Positions 1 through 10,948 of a stretch of 64,000 nucleotides of DNA are shown here, piece after piece. Below the pieces are notes generated by a model, which was given only the letters and a program-made list of their open reading frames with translations, did not search any database and was not told where the DNA came from. The position numbers and the translations under genes were made by a program. Origin of the DNA: Pseudomonas soli (GTDB lineage Bacteria; Pseudomonadota; Gammaproteobacteria; Pseudomonadales; Pseudomonadaceae); contig NZ_FOEQ01000002.1 of the NCBI RefSeq assembly GCF_900110655.1, forward strand, positions 248,001 through 312,000. Reading direction: 5' to 3'. The first letter of the stretch is position 1, and each line of letters begins with the position of its first letter.

Positions 1-34
1 GCCGGCACTGACAGCACAAAGCTGACGAAACCGC

Positions 35-53
35 ACCTGGCATTTCTACCAGT
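35..53. repeat. 19-base hairpin repeat, copy 1
   Basis: The sequence ACCTGGCATTTCTACCAGT can fold on a CTGG/CCAG stem. It recurs at 392-410 with one change. Bases 7-18 upstream of this copy (CTGACAGCAC and flanks) resemble the bases just downstream of copy 2 (CTGACGGCAC), as if a preceding unit of the same kind ends at the left edge of the window. Confidence 0.55.
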
Positions 54-110
54 AGCACCTGCCCGCAAAGCCACGTACAGAGAGGCCTCACCCTCTGACG
101 ATCCTCTGGC

Positions 111-377
111 ATGCGCTCACGCCTCTACATCGCCTTCCACCTGCAATGGCTCCTCGCCTGCTTCCTGGAACAGAGCCTGCACAACATCCGCCCCGGCGCC
201 GCCCTGGACGAACTGGGCGCCGACAGCTTCGACGTGGTCGAACTGCAGGCTATCGTCGAAGAGACGTTCAACATCCTCATTCCCCAGCCAATTCGCACCT
301 ACACCACCTTTGCCGAGCTGGTGGAGCTGGTGTACCGCTTGCTGCCGCCCCAGGGCAAAGCCCCATCGACCAGCTGA
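111..377 (+). CDS. orphan acyl-carrier-protein-like protein
   Basis: An 88-residue protein whose central block, LGADSFDVVELQAIVEE at about residues 35-51, is the classic 4'-phosphopantetheine attachment region of acyl carrier proteins, with Ser in a DSF context instead of the usual DSL. The helix that follows and the 'IP...TTFAELVELV' segment also match the ACP fold. Such proteins carry acyl or aminoacyl groups as thioesters for synthases or acyltransferases. No ketosynthase, adenylation enzyme or phosphopantetheinyl transferase is adjacent. The next gene is the RHS giant in the same direction, 97 bases away. The start has no obvious Shine-Dalgarno sequence, so the exact N-terminus is uncertain. 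Function inferred from the motif only. Confidence 0.7.
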   Translation: MRSRLYIAFHLQWLLACFLEQSLHNIRPGAALDELGADSFDVVELQAIVEETFNILIPQPIRTYTTFAELVELVYRLLPPQGKAPSTS

Positions 378-391
378 ATTGCTCCTGCCGT

Positions 392-410
392 ACCTGGCAT
401 TTCTGCCAGT
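392..410. repeat. 19-base hairpin repeat, copy 2
   Basis: ACCTGGCATTTCTGCCAGT forms a perfect CTGGCA/TGCCAG hairpin with a TTTC loop. It matches the copy at 35-53 in 18 of 19 positions. The two copies bracket the ACP-like gene, and this one sits 65 bases before the start of the RHS gene, in its probable 5' leader. There is no following T-run, so it is not a standard terminator. Confidence 0.6.
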
Positions 411-474
411 TGTGGGCGCTGACGGCACATTTTAAAAAGTAACTTCAAGACCCTTACGCATGGAGCAAAACGCA

Positions 475-3400
475 ATGGCTGCCAAATCTTCCGTTGACCT
501 CAAGCCAGCCGCGGATACCAACACCTTCCCGGTGCCCTACCAGATCAGCAACCAACCAGATGGTAGCCTGCCCGACATGCAGGACTTCGGCCTGGAGCGG
601 GTGGGCAGCGTCGAAGGCGGATGGTACAGCCTGTGCCCGATCAAGGCCGGTCGTGCCCTGACCAAGGGCGAAACCATCAGCGCGTGCCTGGTGCACCGTC
701 GCACCGGCGAACTGACTCGGGTCGACTACACAGCGACAGCCGACAAGCTGGACGCTACAAAGTGGCTCGCAGACTTCGCCGAACAGGTCGCCAAAGCCGG
801 CAAGCCGATCACTGCGGGGGGCTGGAGCGACGATAATGAGTTTTCCAGCAGCCACGAGGCGCCGCGCCTGTGGTGCCAGGCCGACTACCGAGCGTTCAGC
901 ACTGCGCCGTTCAGCAGCAACATCGTCCAGGTGCTGGCCTGTGACGACAGTTTCTCGCTGGCCAAGGGCAAGACCCTGAGCCTGCAAGTGCGCGACCTCA
1001 AGACCCAGGCGCTGCACGAACAGCACTTCTTCACCGCCAAAGAGGACAGCGGCTGGAGCAAGGCCCTGTGCAAGCAGATCAACACTGGCAGCCACCTGTT
1101 GCGGGCTGGCGTGCTGGACGCGGCAACCTGCGCCGTGACACCCGGCGACAAAGGCAATGCCTTCTGGGGGCCGCAGCACGCCGAGCTGTGCGTGACCATC
1201 ACCGAGGTAGACTGGTGGGCCAGCGATACGCTCGACGGCACCGCAGTACCCAGTGGCGGCACATTGCATGCCTGGGTCTACGACGCGTTCTCCCAGCGCC
1301 TGCTCGGGCACCATGCCTGGACCCCGGCCAAGGCGCAGCGAGCCAGTGGCAAATGGCTGGAGCCTTGGTCCACAGCGCTGGCAGGATCTGACGTTGCCCC
1401 CTACCTGCGCATCGATACCACCACGGCGTTGCTCGAACAGCGCGGCGACGGCCTGCGCATCTTCGCCACGCTGCCGGGTGATGAGCACACGGTCGAAGGC
1501 CCACTGCTGAAGACCGCCTTCAAGGCACCGGAAGATGCCGTACTGGTGACCGTGCGGCATCCCGGCAACCAGGCGTTGCTGCACCATGCGCTGTTCAGGC
1601 CTCAGGACTGCAAGACAGTCCCCAATGACCAGGCAACCTGGGTGAAGGCTTTGGCCGACTTCATCGAAGCGCAAAAATGGCCGCAGCTGAATGTCAAGGA
1701 TGGCAAGCAGCTGTGGCTGCCACGGCATGCAGAACTGGCAATTGCGCTGGCAAACGTTGGCGACGGTCACGGCTGGAACGGCGATACCTATGGGCTCGAA
1801 CTGCTGAGCGCCGATGAGTGGCCACGGACCGCTGCAGCCGAGCCGGGGAAGCTGGACACCTATTCTGAACCAGGCGTGACGAGGCTGATGGTCGAGTCGC
1901 TGGGCACAGAACTGGCGTTTCGCCTGAATAAAGCTGCACGCGACAAAGGCTACCGGGTGATGGCATGTGTGCCGTGGCAGAACGAGTTGGACCTCAGAGA
2001 TGCCTACAATAGCTGGGCTGCTGCGACAGTCGCGGCGGGTGGCACCCTCGACGTACCATTCGCCGAACTCACGACCTTGGAGGGCACCGCCAAAATTGCC
2101 ATGGCCGCTTGGCAGTATCTCGACACCACGAGTTATAAGAGCGAAGACACCATTGGCTGGGTAAGGGCAATCTGCTTCGCTGCACACCTCGATATCAAAC
2201 GGGCTGCTCTCAAAGCCGCCTATGCGGCAAGCGACGCTGGCACCGCCGAAATCTACTGGAAAGATTTTGACGAAGAGATCTATGAATCCATTTACCTAAG
2301 TGCCCTCCATAAAGTTCTAGTGCCGCTCTACCCTATGCGAACACTCGATTACGACTTGAAATCTATTGAGCCTATCGCTATTGAAAATGCCAATTCTATC
2401 AAGCGCCTAGCCGACTTCTCCTTCTCAATTTCTTCCTGGGATAAGGTTTTTGATCTCGCTAAAACACAGGACGCCGTCATAACGGCCGTAGACAAGACAC
2501 TCAAGGTAGCTTGCAGACTCGCTGCGACTTTCATTGAAAAATATGATCCCAATGCCGACTTCCTTGCCCTTGTTGATAGCTACACCGAAATCTTTAGAGA
2601 AATCTCTACTAAAGGATTAATGGAGGAGTTGATGAAATCAAAGGCCGCCGTCAGGCGAGCGGTCCTTGATGTATCTGGCGGGCACCCGGATGTATTAAAT
2701 ATGGTCGAGGATGAGGATGACTGCACGCTCGTCGAAACCATTAAACTCTTATCCTTAATTAGTATTGCTCAACGTACCCCCTTACCAGTCTGGCCGTTGT
2801 CTGTCACTGCCGACACGATCATCTGGCAAGGGCCGCTGGCCAACCAGGGATACGATATTTACCTGGATTTCCCGCAGTCCGAGCGTGGCCAGAAGGCTTT
2901 GACCGTTGGCCATATCGGTACCTTGCACGCCACCGGGTTTTGGCACGCTCCAGAGGCTGTTACCTTCGAACCACCGAAGAAGCTCAAGAAGTGGGATGAA
3001 ATCAGTTTCCTCTGCGAGGACTACAGCCAAACCAACCGCTCCGAACTGTTCGACACCACAGGCCACAGCGAAGCGGGTGTGGACCCGCGCACGGGCCTGT
3101 TCCACGCCCATTACCCGGTGGCCAGCCTGCAGGGCCTGCAAGGCCAAGGGCCAGCGTGCGACCTGACCTTGCACTATTCGGCACTGCGCGCCAACGAGGC
3201 CGGGTTGGGAGATGGCTGGGCCTGGCGCTTTTCCAGCGTGCAGGTACGCGACAGGCTGCTGACCTTGGCCGATGGCAATCAGGTCAAGTTCACCGACGCA
3301 CAATGGGACGACCTGGGTAAAGGCGAGGCGCTCAAGCTGGCCTCATGCGTGGTGCGCAGCAACAAGGATCACAGCGAATTCACGCTTGACCTGCCCAGCG

Positions 3401-6400
3401 GCCGCCAGGAAACCCTGAAGGCGCCTGCAGCCGAAGGCAGCGACGACGAGGAGCCGAACAAAGAGTTTCATGACCTGGTCGTCAAGACGTTGAAAGCCAT
3501 TCGGGACAAATCCAAACCTGACTTCCCGGCAAAACCGACGAATTGGCAGCAGTGGCTACTGATGTGCGTGCCCTGGTTCTATTATGCGACAGCAGCCATC
3601 GATTACGACGAGGCAGTCAAAGCGTGGGAGGGGGACGACAACATCAAGGAACTTAAAAAGCGCATCGCCGACTACGAAAAGCCCTTCGTGCTGCTGCTGC
3701 CCTCGACCCTCGAATCGCCCTATGGTGAACAGTTGACACTGGAGTGGAAGCGCCAGAAAGGTCAGTTCCTGCTGTTGGCGATCAACAGTGGCGATGAAGC
3801 CTTGTTCAAGGCCGAGTACGTCACGCCTCAGGAGAAAAAGGCCTCGCAGGTGAAGATGCAGGTCTGGCCGGACAGCGAGACCGAGAAATACGAGGTGAAC
3901 CTGGACCTCCAAGGTTATCTATTGCGCACCCTCAAACGCCTGCAGAATGGCAAGGTGCTGCAGCAGGTTGACTGTGATTACGATGACGACCTGGCCTTGG
4001 ACCGAGTGCTGTGCGGCCTGCGAGAGCTGGATGGATCGGTCGAATGCGTGAAGTACCAAGCTGCCACGCAGGACAACGGCCGCCCTGGCCTGCCCCGCGT
4101 CAATCTGCACACCCTGCTGCCAGGGGATGGGCATGAGAACCAGGTGACGACCTACCGCTACGATGGGGAATTTCTGGAAACCGACCAGCGGATCGTCAGC
4201 GTCGAGTACGAATCCGGCGCGCATGGGGCCCGGGAGAAGCATCTGCTGGTGCACGGTCGTGTCAAGCACGATAAGCGTGTCGAGCGTTTCGAACTGCTGC
4301 GCGGCGTAGCCTCTGAGCAGGATCACTGGCTGGCCTTCAGCACCCGCAGTGACCAGAAAAAAAGCGACACGCATCGGTTGACCAAAGGCTACCGCTATAC
4401 GGGCGCTGGGGATGAGTTTGCCGAACTGTTATACGCCATGACGGCCGGCGCTGACAGCGACGAGCCTGTGGTGAGAGGGGGGGGAGTGCTGATCGAACGC
4501 CAACATGAACTGCTGGCGTGGTTCTTCAATAAGTCAGATAACGCCGATCGCCCGAAACTGGCCGGCTGCATCACCCGGCTGTTGGCCAACATTCCCCACT
4601 CCGAACGCGAGGCACTGGGGCGCACGGTGGAAGTAGCCACGCAGGAAGAAGACCTGAACGGCAACATCCAGCGCCTGCACAAGAGCGACGAGCACACGCT
4701 TTACCGCTGCTACTACACCAAGGCCGGCGACAACCTGATCACGCTCAGCAAACTGGCAGGGTTGAAAGACCTCCCCACGCTAAAATGCCCCTTCATTCCG
4801 GACTATGCCGCCGCGCCGGTCATGGCGGAGTACCAGTGCGATCCATTCGGCAATCCCAAGGGTCTGCGCCTGTTCGGCTACCGCAAGGTCCAACGTGGCA
4901 CTCGTGACATGCTGGAGCAGGCCGAGGTGGTCGTGATCGAGGGGGTCAAGGCTCAGCTCAAGGACGACCGGCTCGACGCCGACGCCACTTGGACGCTTGT
5001 CGGCGCCTCCTCACCGCTACTGTGGCGCCAGCGCAGCACCGAGGTCTCGGTAGTCAGCGCCAAGACAGCGCAAAGCAAAGTCATGCAGTGGTCGGTCAAA
5101 GATACCCAGGTCACTCACCTTGGCCAACTGAAGTTCGAGCTGAAGAACCTCCAGGCGTTCGAGGACAACCCGAATAACGCTGGCATCGTGGTCAGCGTAA
5201 GCGCCACCACCGAGGCCGGCACCGAAACGCTCAGCAAGGAACTGCGCTCACGCCATGCCCGGCGGCGCTTGGAACAGGTGGAGCAAGGCAAAGAAGTGCA
5301 CTGGCAATACGATGCGCTGGGCCGCGTGACCCAGGAGACGCACTACCTGCTCAAGGCAGGCGGCAAGGGCAAGGAAAAGGACCAGAAAGCTGACGAGCAG
5401 ACTGCCACCACCTATTCGGATGACGGCAAGATCGCCACCCACACCCATGCCAGCAAGGACGTCAGCCGCAGCTACCTGGATGGCTTGCAACGGGTTTGGC
5501 GCCGCGAGTGGCGCAAGCACGGCACCCAGCACTATGTCCCGCTGGAGCAATGCAGCCTGCAAGGCCTGGATGCATCGCAGTTGCTGGCCAGTTGCAGCTG
5601 GGACTACCTGCCTGGCGGCCAGGCCGTGATAGAGATGACCCCAGAGGTGTGGGCCATGGGGCCTCAAGCCTGGACGCGGGCACAAGGCGGTCTTGATGGG
5701 CCTGGCATGCGTAGCCTGCTGCAAGCCATGGCCAAGGACAAGGCCCCCGCAACGCAAAGCGCTCTGGTATTTGAAGCGCCGGGAACCCAGAACATCACCA
5801 GCCAGTGCCTGGTCGAACAGGGGCTGGATGATCAGTGCTTGTTCCAACGCAAAACCGATTACTCCTACCGCAAGGATGGCACCTTCGAGCAAGTGGATCG
5901 CCTGACCGACCCTGCTGGCAACACCAAGATGCAATTGCTCCGGCATTTCGACAGTTCGGGGCACGTCATCAAGTACCAACGCACTCTGGGCAAGCAGACC
6001 GATACCTATAACCTTGAACGGGACGCCTTGGGCCGGGTTACCCAGCTCACGCGCCCCGACAACTCCACCGTCGCGTACAGCTACCATGGCCTGAGCAACC
6101 ACGCCACGCAGCTCAAGGTAGACAGCAAGGTGGTAGCAACACAGAAAGTGAGCAACGTCAGTACGCTGACGTCGCGCACCGTGGGCAAGCGCGCCTATGG
6201 TTTCACCGACACGACGGTTACCTTGCCCGACAAGACCATCCTCACCACTGCACAAGACGCCAAGGGCATGAGTTTTAAAGACCAGAAGCGGGCCCTCTCC
6301 AGCGTTACTCACGAGGACAACACGCTGACCTTGTCCTCGGACGCCAGCGACACCGCGATGTCCAGCGGCTGGACGCAGGCCTACCGTGACGAAAACCTGC

Positions 6401-8610
6401 CCGGTCGGCAGCAGGTTGAGCAAACTTCGCCACGCGCCACGCGCCAGGGCTACCGCTGGCAGAGCCTGCGTGGCCAGACACTGGCTTCGCTGCGCGCCGA
6501 CGGCCACTGGCAACGGGAGTTCACCGATCGCCTGGGCCGGGTGCTGCGCACGTGCCAGGACCACGAGGAAGTACTGCATCGCTATGACGCACTGGGGCGC
6601 TTGCAGTCGCGTCAAGCCCAGGCACTCAAGGCTGGCGGCCGCTGGCAGGTATTCAGCGAATACGATGGGTTTGGCCAGGAAGTGACACGGCGCTTCCTGA
6701 GCAACGGCATCGAATGCTTCAAGCAGTGCCTGACCTGGCGCGGCGATGGCCGCCTGGCGAGCAAAACCAGCTATGAAAAAGGCACCCAACTGCGCGCCGA
6801 GCACTTCACCTACGACGCGCTTGACCGCCTGCAGAAGTATGAATGCAAGACCAGCGCCGCCGAGCATTGCCCGCAAGACTGCCAGGGCACGGCGGTCAAG
6901 GCCCAGGACTTCACCTGGGATGCCATGAGCAACCTGACCCAGTGCGTTACCACCGGCTTTGACGACAAGAAGCACACCGAGGACCTGGCCTATGCCGAGG
7001 CCGATCCGACCCAGCTGACAGGCGTCACCCGCGGCAAGGCCCCCCAAGAGGTGAAATGGAACAGCAATGGCTACCTGACCGACGCAGGCCAGCACTGCTT
7101 CAGCTATAACGCCGCCGGCCAGCTCGACAAAGTCCACGACAGCGAGAACAAGCTCCTGGCCCGGTACGAATACGACGGCAGCCAGCGCCTGGCGGCGCAG
7201 TACCTGGAGGCCGACAAGAGCACCCACGAGCTGCGCTACGACGGCGATGAACTGATTGGCGAGCTGCGTTACGACCAGGCCGGCAAGGTCAGCCAACGCA
7301 CAAGCCTGAGCCGCGGCCTGGCGCAGTATGATGAAAACGAGGTGCGCTGGCTGATCGACGATCCCCAGGTCGGTGTCGCCGGGCAGGTCAAGGACGGTAA
7401 GCTGGAGCTGGCTCCGCTGCTGCCGTTCGGCGAGGGCAAGGCAGTGACCGGCCTTGTCAACGGCTACAACGGCATGCGCCGCGACCCCCTAACCGGCCAC
7501 TACCACGCCGGCAACGGCTACCGCACCTACGACCCGGCCCTGCGCCGCTATGCCCAGCCTGACTGGCTCAGCCCGTTTGGTGAAGGAGGCGTCAACGACT
7601 ACGCCCACTGCCCGGACCCCGTCAACCTGCACGACCCCAGCGGCGCCATCATGCTCAGTCGTTGGGACCAGGGAAAACAACTTGCGTCGTATCAACAGGC
7701 GCTGCAGGACACCCAGAAAATGCCGGTCGGCGGCCGCTGGCGAGGCCTGGCGTTCTCGGCATTGGTGGCCGTGGTGGGCGCGGTGCTGACCCTTTTCACC
7801 GGGGGCATGTCGGCGATCGTGCTGGGGTTCGTCACGGCGATGAGCGTGCTGTCGTTCGCCTTCGAAGTGGCGGCGGTGTTCACAGCAGACACGAACCCTG
7901 AACTATCCAGGAAATTGAGCATCGTTTCGGTCGCCACAGGGGTGCTGAGTACCTTGGGCTTCTCCGGGTTGTTCAAGCTTGGCTTTAATGGGCTGAAACT
8001 CATGGCAAGGGGGGCCAAGCTGCTCGGCAAAGGCGCCAAGGTGGTGTGGAACGCTGGCAAGACCTTTGCCCGCTACGGATTCAAGGGGTTGTCTGGCGCC
8101 AGACGCGCGGCCCGGGCGGGCGGCCGAGTGAGTACTTATGCCGATGAACTGCTGCGGGGAAGTGGGGTGTCCGGGGAGGTAGGTGGCCTTTGGCGGCGGG
8201 CGAAATCTCACCTGACAGGGACTGTTGAAATCTATACGAAGACCAACTTCGCAAATGCAGGCGCCATTGGAAAAATTGGCAGCTATATGCAAGCCAAGGG
8301 AATGCACCTCCCCCTGGTTAGCCGCCACCTGCCGACCCACCTCTCGCAGTCTGCCGTCTACGCGGCCGACATTGTCGGCAACGTACTTGACGCCAACCTC
8401 CTGCAAGGCACGATCCTGTCCAGCACCGGCCTGGAAGAACAGCGCCTGGCGCTGCTGGCGGAGGAACAGCCCGAGCGGGGGGCTGGGGGCCCGATCAGTG
8501 TACGGAACGCTGGGGATTCAACATCCGCGCGGGTCCCCCGACTTCCATACGTGGGTACAGTACGGCACAGGGTGCCACCGGCCACGCAGGGCGTGAGATT
8601 CTGGTGGTGA
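475..8610 (+). CDS. giant RHS-repeat protein, TcC-like shell with variable C-terminus
   Basis: About 2,711 residues. The ATG at 475 is chosen because GGAG lies 9 bases upstream; an in-frame ATG at 460 has no such signal. Residues 1 to about 860 are unique. From about residue 860 there is a YD-repeat region (GRV, YDALGRL, YEYDGSQRL types) that in this family builds a hollow cocoon. The conserved RHS core with DPLTGHYHAGNGYRTYDPALRRY and DYAHCPDPVNLHDPSG ends near residue 2397. In this family the shell encloses a C-terminal toxin freed by autoproteolysis. The C-terminal 320 residues carry a strong hydrophobic stretch (about 2430-2475) and no toxin family I recognise. No PAAR domain or VgrG is visible, and no immunity gene follows. 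The segment 2281-2790 is AT-rich, and the last 40 codons may be frameshifted. Confidence 0.85.
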   Translation: MAAKSSVDLKPAADTNTFPVPYQISNQPDGSLPDMQDFGLERVGSVEGGWYSLCPIKAGRALTKGETISACLVHRRTGELTRVDYTATADKLDATKWLADFAEQVAKAGKPITAGGWSDDNEFSSSHEAPRLWCQADYRAFSTAPFSSNIVQVLACDDSFSLAKGKTLSLQVRDLKTQALHEQHFFTAKEDSGWSKALCKQINTGSHLLRAGVLDAATCAVTPGDKGNAFWGPQHAELCVTITEVDWWASDTLDGTAVPSGGTLHAWVYDAFSQRLLGHHAWTPAKAQRASGKWLEPWSTALAGSDVAPYLRIDTTTALLEQRGDGLRIFATLPGDEHTVEGPLLKTAFKAPEDAVLVTVRHPGNQALLHHALFRPQDCKTVPNDQATWVKALADFIEAQKWPQLNVKDGKQLWLPRHAELAIALANVGDGHGWNGDTYGLELLSADEWPRTAAAEPGKLDTYSEPGVTRLMVESLGTELAFRLNKAARDKGYRVMACVPWQNELDLRDAYNSWAAATVAAGGTLDVPFAELTTLEGTAKIAMAAWQYLDTTSYKSEDTIGWVRAICFAAHLDIKRAALKAAYAASDAGTAEIYWKDFDEEIYESIYLSALHKVLVPLYPMRTLDYDLKSIEPIAIENANSIKRLADFSFSISSWDKVFDLAKTQDAVITAVDKTLKVACRLAATFIEKYDPNADFLALVDSYTEIFREISTKGLMEELMKSKAAVRRAVLDVSGGHPDVLNMVEDEDDCTLVETIKLLSLISIAQRTPLPVWPLSVTADTIIWQGPLANQGYDIYLDFPQSERGQKALTVGHIGTLHATGFWHAPEAVTFEPPKKLKKWDEISFLCEDYSQTNRSELFDTTGHSEAGVDPRTGLFHAHYPVASLQGLQGQGPACDLTLHYSALRANEAGLGDGWAWRFSSVQVRDRLLTLADGNQVKFTDAQWDDLGKGEALKLASCVVRSNKDHSEFTLDLPSGRQETLKAPAAEGSDDEEPNKEFHDLVVKTLKAIRDKSKPDFPAKPTNWQQWLLMCVPWFYYATAAIDYDEAVKAWEGDDNIKELKKRIADYEKPFVLLLPSTLESPYGEQLTLEWKRQKGQFLLLAINSGDEALFKAEYVTPQEKKASQVKMQVWPDSETEKYEVNLDLQGYLLRTLKRLQNGKVLQQVDCDYDDDLALDRVLCGLRELDGSVECVKYQAATQDNGRPGLPRVNLHTLLPGDGHENQVTTYRYDGEFLETDQRIVSVEYESGAHGAREKHLLVHGRVKHDKRVERFELLRGVASEQDHWLAFSTRSDQKKSDTHRLTKGYRYTGAGDEFAELLYAMTAGADSDEPVVRGGGVLIERQHELLAWFFNKSDNADRPKLAGCITRLLANIPHSEREALGRTVEVATQEEDLNGNIQRLHKSDEHTLYRCYYTKAGDNLITLSKLAGLKDLPTLKCPFIPDYAAAPVMAEYQCDPFGNPKGLRLFGYRKVQRGTRDMLEQAEVVVIEGVKAQLKDDRLDADATWTLVGASSPLLWRQRSTEVSVVSAKTAQSKVMQWSVKDTQVTHLGQLKFELKNLQAFEDNPNNAGIVVSVSATTEAGTETLSKELRSRHARRRLEQVEQGKEVHWQYDALGRVTQETHYLLKAGGKGKEKDQKADEQTATTYSDDGKIATHTHASKDVSRSYLDGLQRVWRREWRKHGTQHYVPLEQCSLQGLDASQLLASCSWDYLPGGQAVIEMTPEVWAMGPQAWTRAQGGLDGPGMRSLLQAMAKDKAPATQSALVFEAPGTQNITSQCLVEQGLDDQCLFQRKTDYSYRKDGTFEQVDRLTDPAGNTKMQLLRHFDSSGHVIKYQRTLGKQTDTYNLERDALGRVTQLTRPDNSTVAYSYHGLSNHATQLKVDSKVVATQKVSNVSTLTSRTVGKRAYGFTDTTVTLPDKTILTTAQDAKGMSFKDQKRALSSVTHEDNTLTLSSDASDTAMSSGWTQAYRDENLPGRQQVEQTSPRATRQGYRWQSLRGQTLASLRADGHWQREFTDRLGRVLRTCQDHEEVLHRYDALGRLQSRQAQALKAGGRWQVFSEYDGFGQEVTRRFLSNGIECFKQCLTWRGDGRLASKTSYEKGTQLRAEHFTYDALDRLQKYECKTSAAEHCPQDCQGTAVKAQDFTWDAMSNLTQCVTTGFDDKKHTEDLAYAEADPTQLTGVTRGKAPQEVKWNSNGYLTDAGQHCFSYNAAGQLDKVHDSENKLLARYEYDGSQRLAAQYLEADKSTHELRYDGDELIGELRYDQAGKVSQRTSLSRGLAQYDENEVRWLIDDPQVGVAGQVKDGKLELAPLLPFGEGKAVTGLVNGYNGMRRDPLTGHYHAGNGYRTYDPALRRYAQPDWLSPFGEGGVNDYAHCPDPVNLHDPSGAIMLSRWDQGKQLASYQQALQDTQKMPVGGRWRGLAFSALVAVVGAVLTLFTGGMSAIVLGFVTAMSVLSFAFEVAAVFTADTNPELSRKLSIVSVATGVLSTLGFSGLFKLGFNGLKLMARGAKLLGKGAKVVWNAGKTFARYGFKGLSGARRAARAGGRVSTYADELLRGSGVSGEVGGLWRRAKSHLTGTVEIYTKTNFANAGAIGKIGSYMQAKGMHLPLVSRHLPTHLSQSAVYAADIVGNVLDANLLQGTILSSTGLEEQRLALLAEEQPERGAGGPISVRNAGDSTSARVPRLPYVGTVRHRVPPATQGVRFWW

Positions 8611-8707
8611 GCTTGCCCGCGGCTTGACAGTAGCCCGCGCAGCAGCGTTTTCCCAGCCCCGCGCTGGGGAAGCGCATCCGTAGGCAATGCCAACGAAGGT
8701 GGCAATC

Positions 8708-8911
8708 ATGAGCGATACAAAGGGCAAGACCGGAAAAGTGGTGGAGTTCGATGACCACGAGGGCTACGGTTACATCGACTACAAACATCAAGGCACACGG
8801 GTGTACCTGCCCAAGGATCAGGCCGCGGGCCTGGAGGATGACGTCGAGGTGATTTTCGACATCAGACTGGTGGGAAACAAGCCGTACGCCATCAATGTGA
8901 GGCGCAAATAG
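8708..8911 (+). CDS. cold-shock-domain-like small protein
   Basis: A 67-residue protein beginning MSDTKGKTGKVVEFDDHEGYGYI. The G-x-V-x-x-F-D...GYGYI arrangement followed by 'VYLPKDQAAGLEDDVEVIFDI' matches the five-stranded OB fold of cold-shock proteins, although the RNP1 aromatic pattern (KGFGFI in CspA) is altered to EGYGYI. Cold-shock proteins bind single-stranded RNA or DNA. The start at 8708 is preferred over the upstream in-frame ATG at 8687 because GAAGG lies just ahead of it. The gene follows the RHS gene by 97 bases and ends before a strong hairpin. Role in this organism not known. Confidence 0.7.
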   Translation: MSDTKGKTGKVVEFDDHEGYGYIDYKHQGTRVYLPKDQAAGLEDDVEVIFDIRLVGNKPYAINVRRK

Positions 8912-8928
8912 ACCCCGGCGTGCTGTAG

Positions 8929-8956
8929 CGTGCCCCGCTTCAAGGCGCGGGGCACG
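8929..8956. terminator. hairpin terminator between convergent genes
   Basis: A perfect 10-bp stem CGTGCCCCGC / GCGGGGCACG with an 8-base loop, placed between the convergent cold-shock-like gene and the acyl-CoA synthetase gene. The T-run is weak, so it may act as a bidirectional terminator of modest strength. Confidence 0.55.
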
Positions 8957-8995
8957 TTCACTCGAAAGCATCGACCAGTGCCCTCGCACGCCAGA

Positions 8996-10669
<1,674 letters not shown>

Positions 10670-10733
10670 GGTGATCCCTTCTTGTGGTTGTTCTGGGCAT
10701 GACTGAAGCAGGCGGCAAATACTCTGGCGCAGA

Positions 10734-10749
10734 TTTACGTTTACGTAAA
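10734..10749. promoter_or_regulatory. LiuR-like operator, site 1
   Basis: TTTACGTTTACGTAAA, an almost perfect palindrome. It resembles the binding motif I recall for LiuR, the MerR-family regulator of branched-chain amino acid and fatty acid degradation in gamma-proteobacteria. It lies between the acyl-CoA synthetase and liuA, closer to the synthetase (start 10669). The regulator gene is not in this window. Confidence 0.6.
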
Positions 10750-10783
10750 GGTGACGATGCGATTGACAGCCCCGGACGGCAGG

Positions 10784-10799
10784 TTTACGTTAACGTCAA
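10784..10799. promoter_or_regulatory. LiuR-like operator, site 2
   Basis: TTTACGTTAACGTCAA, the second copy of the palindrome, centred exactly 50 bases from site 1. One site per divergent promoter is the simplest reading. The two sites share 14 of 16 bases. Confidence 0.6.
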
Positions 10800-10805
10800 C
10801 CACGA

Positions 10806-10913
10806 GCACCGACCCTGTGGGAGCGGGTTTGCCCGCGATGAGGCCGGACCAGACAACATCGCTGGCCGTTCTGACGGGCATCGCGGGCAAGCCCGCTCCC
10901 ACAGGGTCGGTGC
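10806..10913. repeat. inverted REP pair (REPIN) in the liuA leader
   Basis: A 35-base element at 10806-10840 and its reverse complement at 10879-10913 differ at one position. The core (GTGGGAGCGGG..TTGCCCGCGAT) is the common P. putida REP sequence. The 38 bases between them make this a REPIN-type unit capable of a long RNA stem-loop. It ends 35 bases before the liuA start codon, so it is probably transcribed in the 5' leader. An open frame runs through it into liuA from 10751 but is not considered coding. Confidence 0.85.
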
Positions 10914-10948
10914 AGTACCTCGAATTTCAAGAACAACAAGGTGCCCCC

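Noticed and set aside
10751..10948. N-terminal extension of liuA
   Set aside because: The extra 66 codons run through an operator and a REP element. The ATG at 10949 has a ribosome-binding site and gives the family length.
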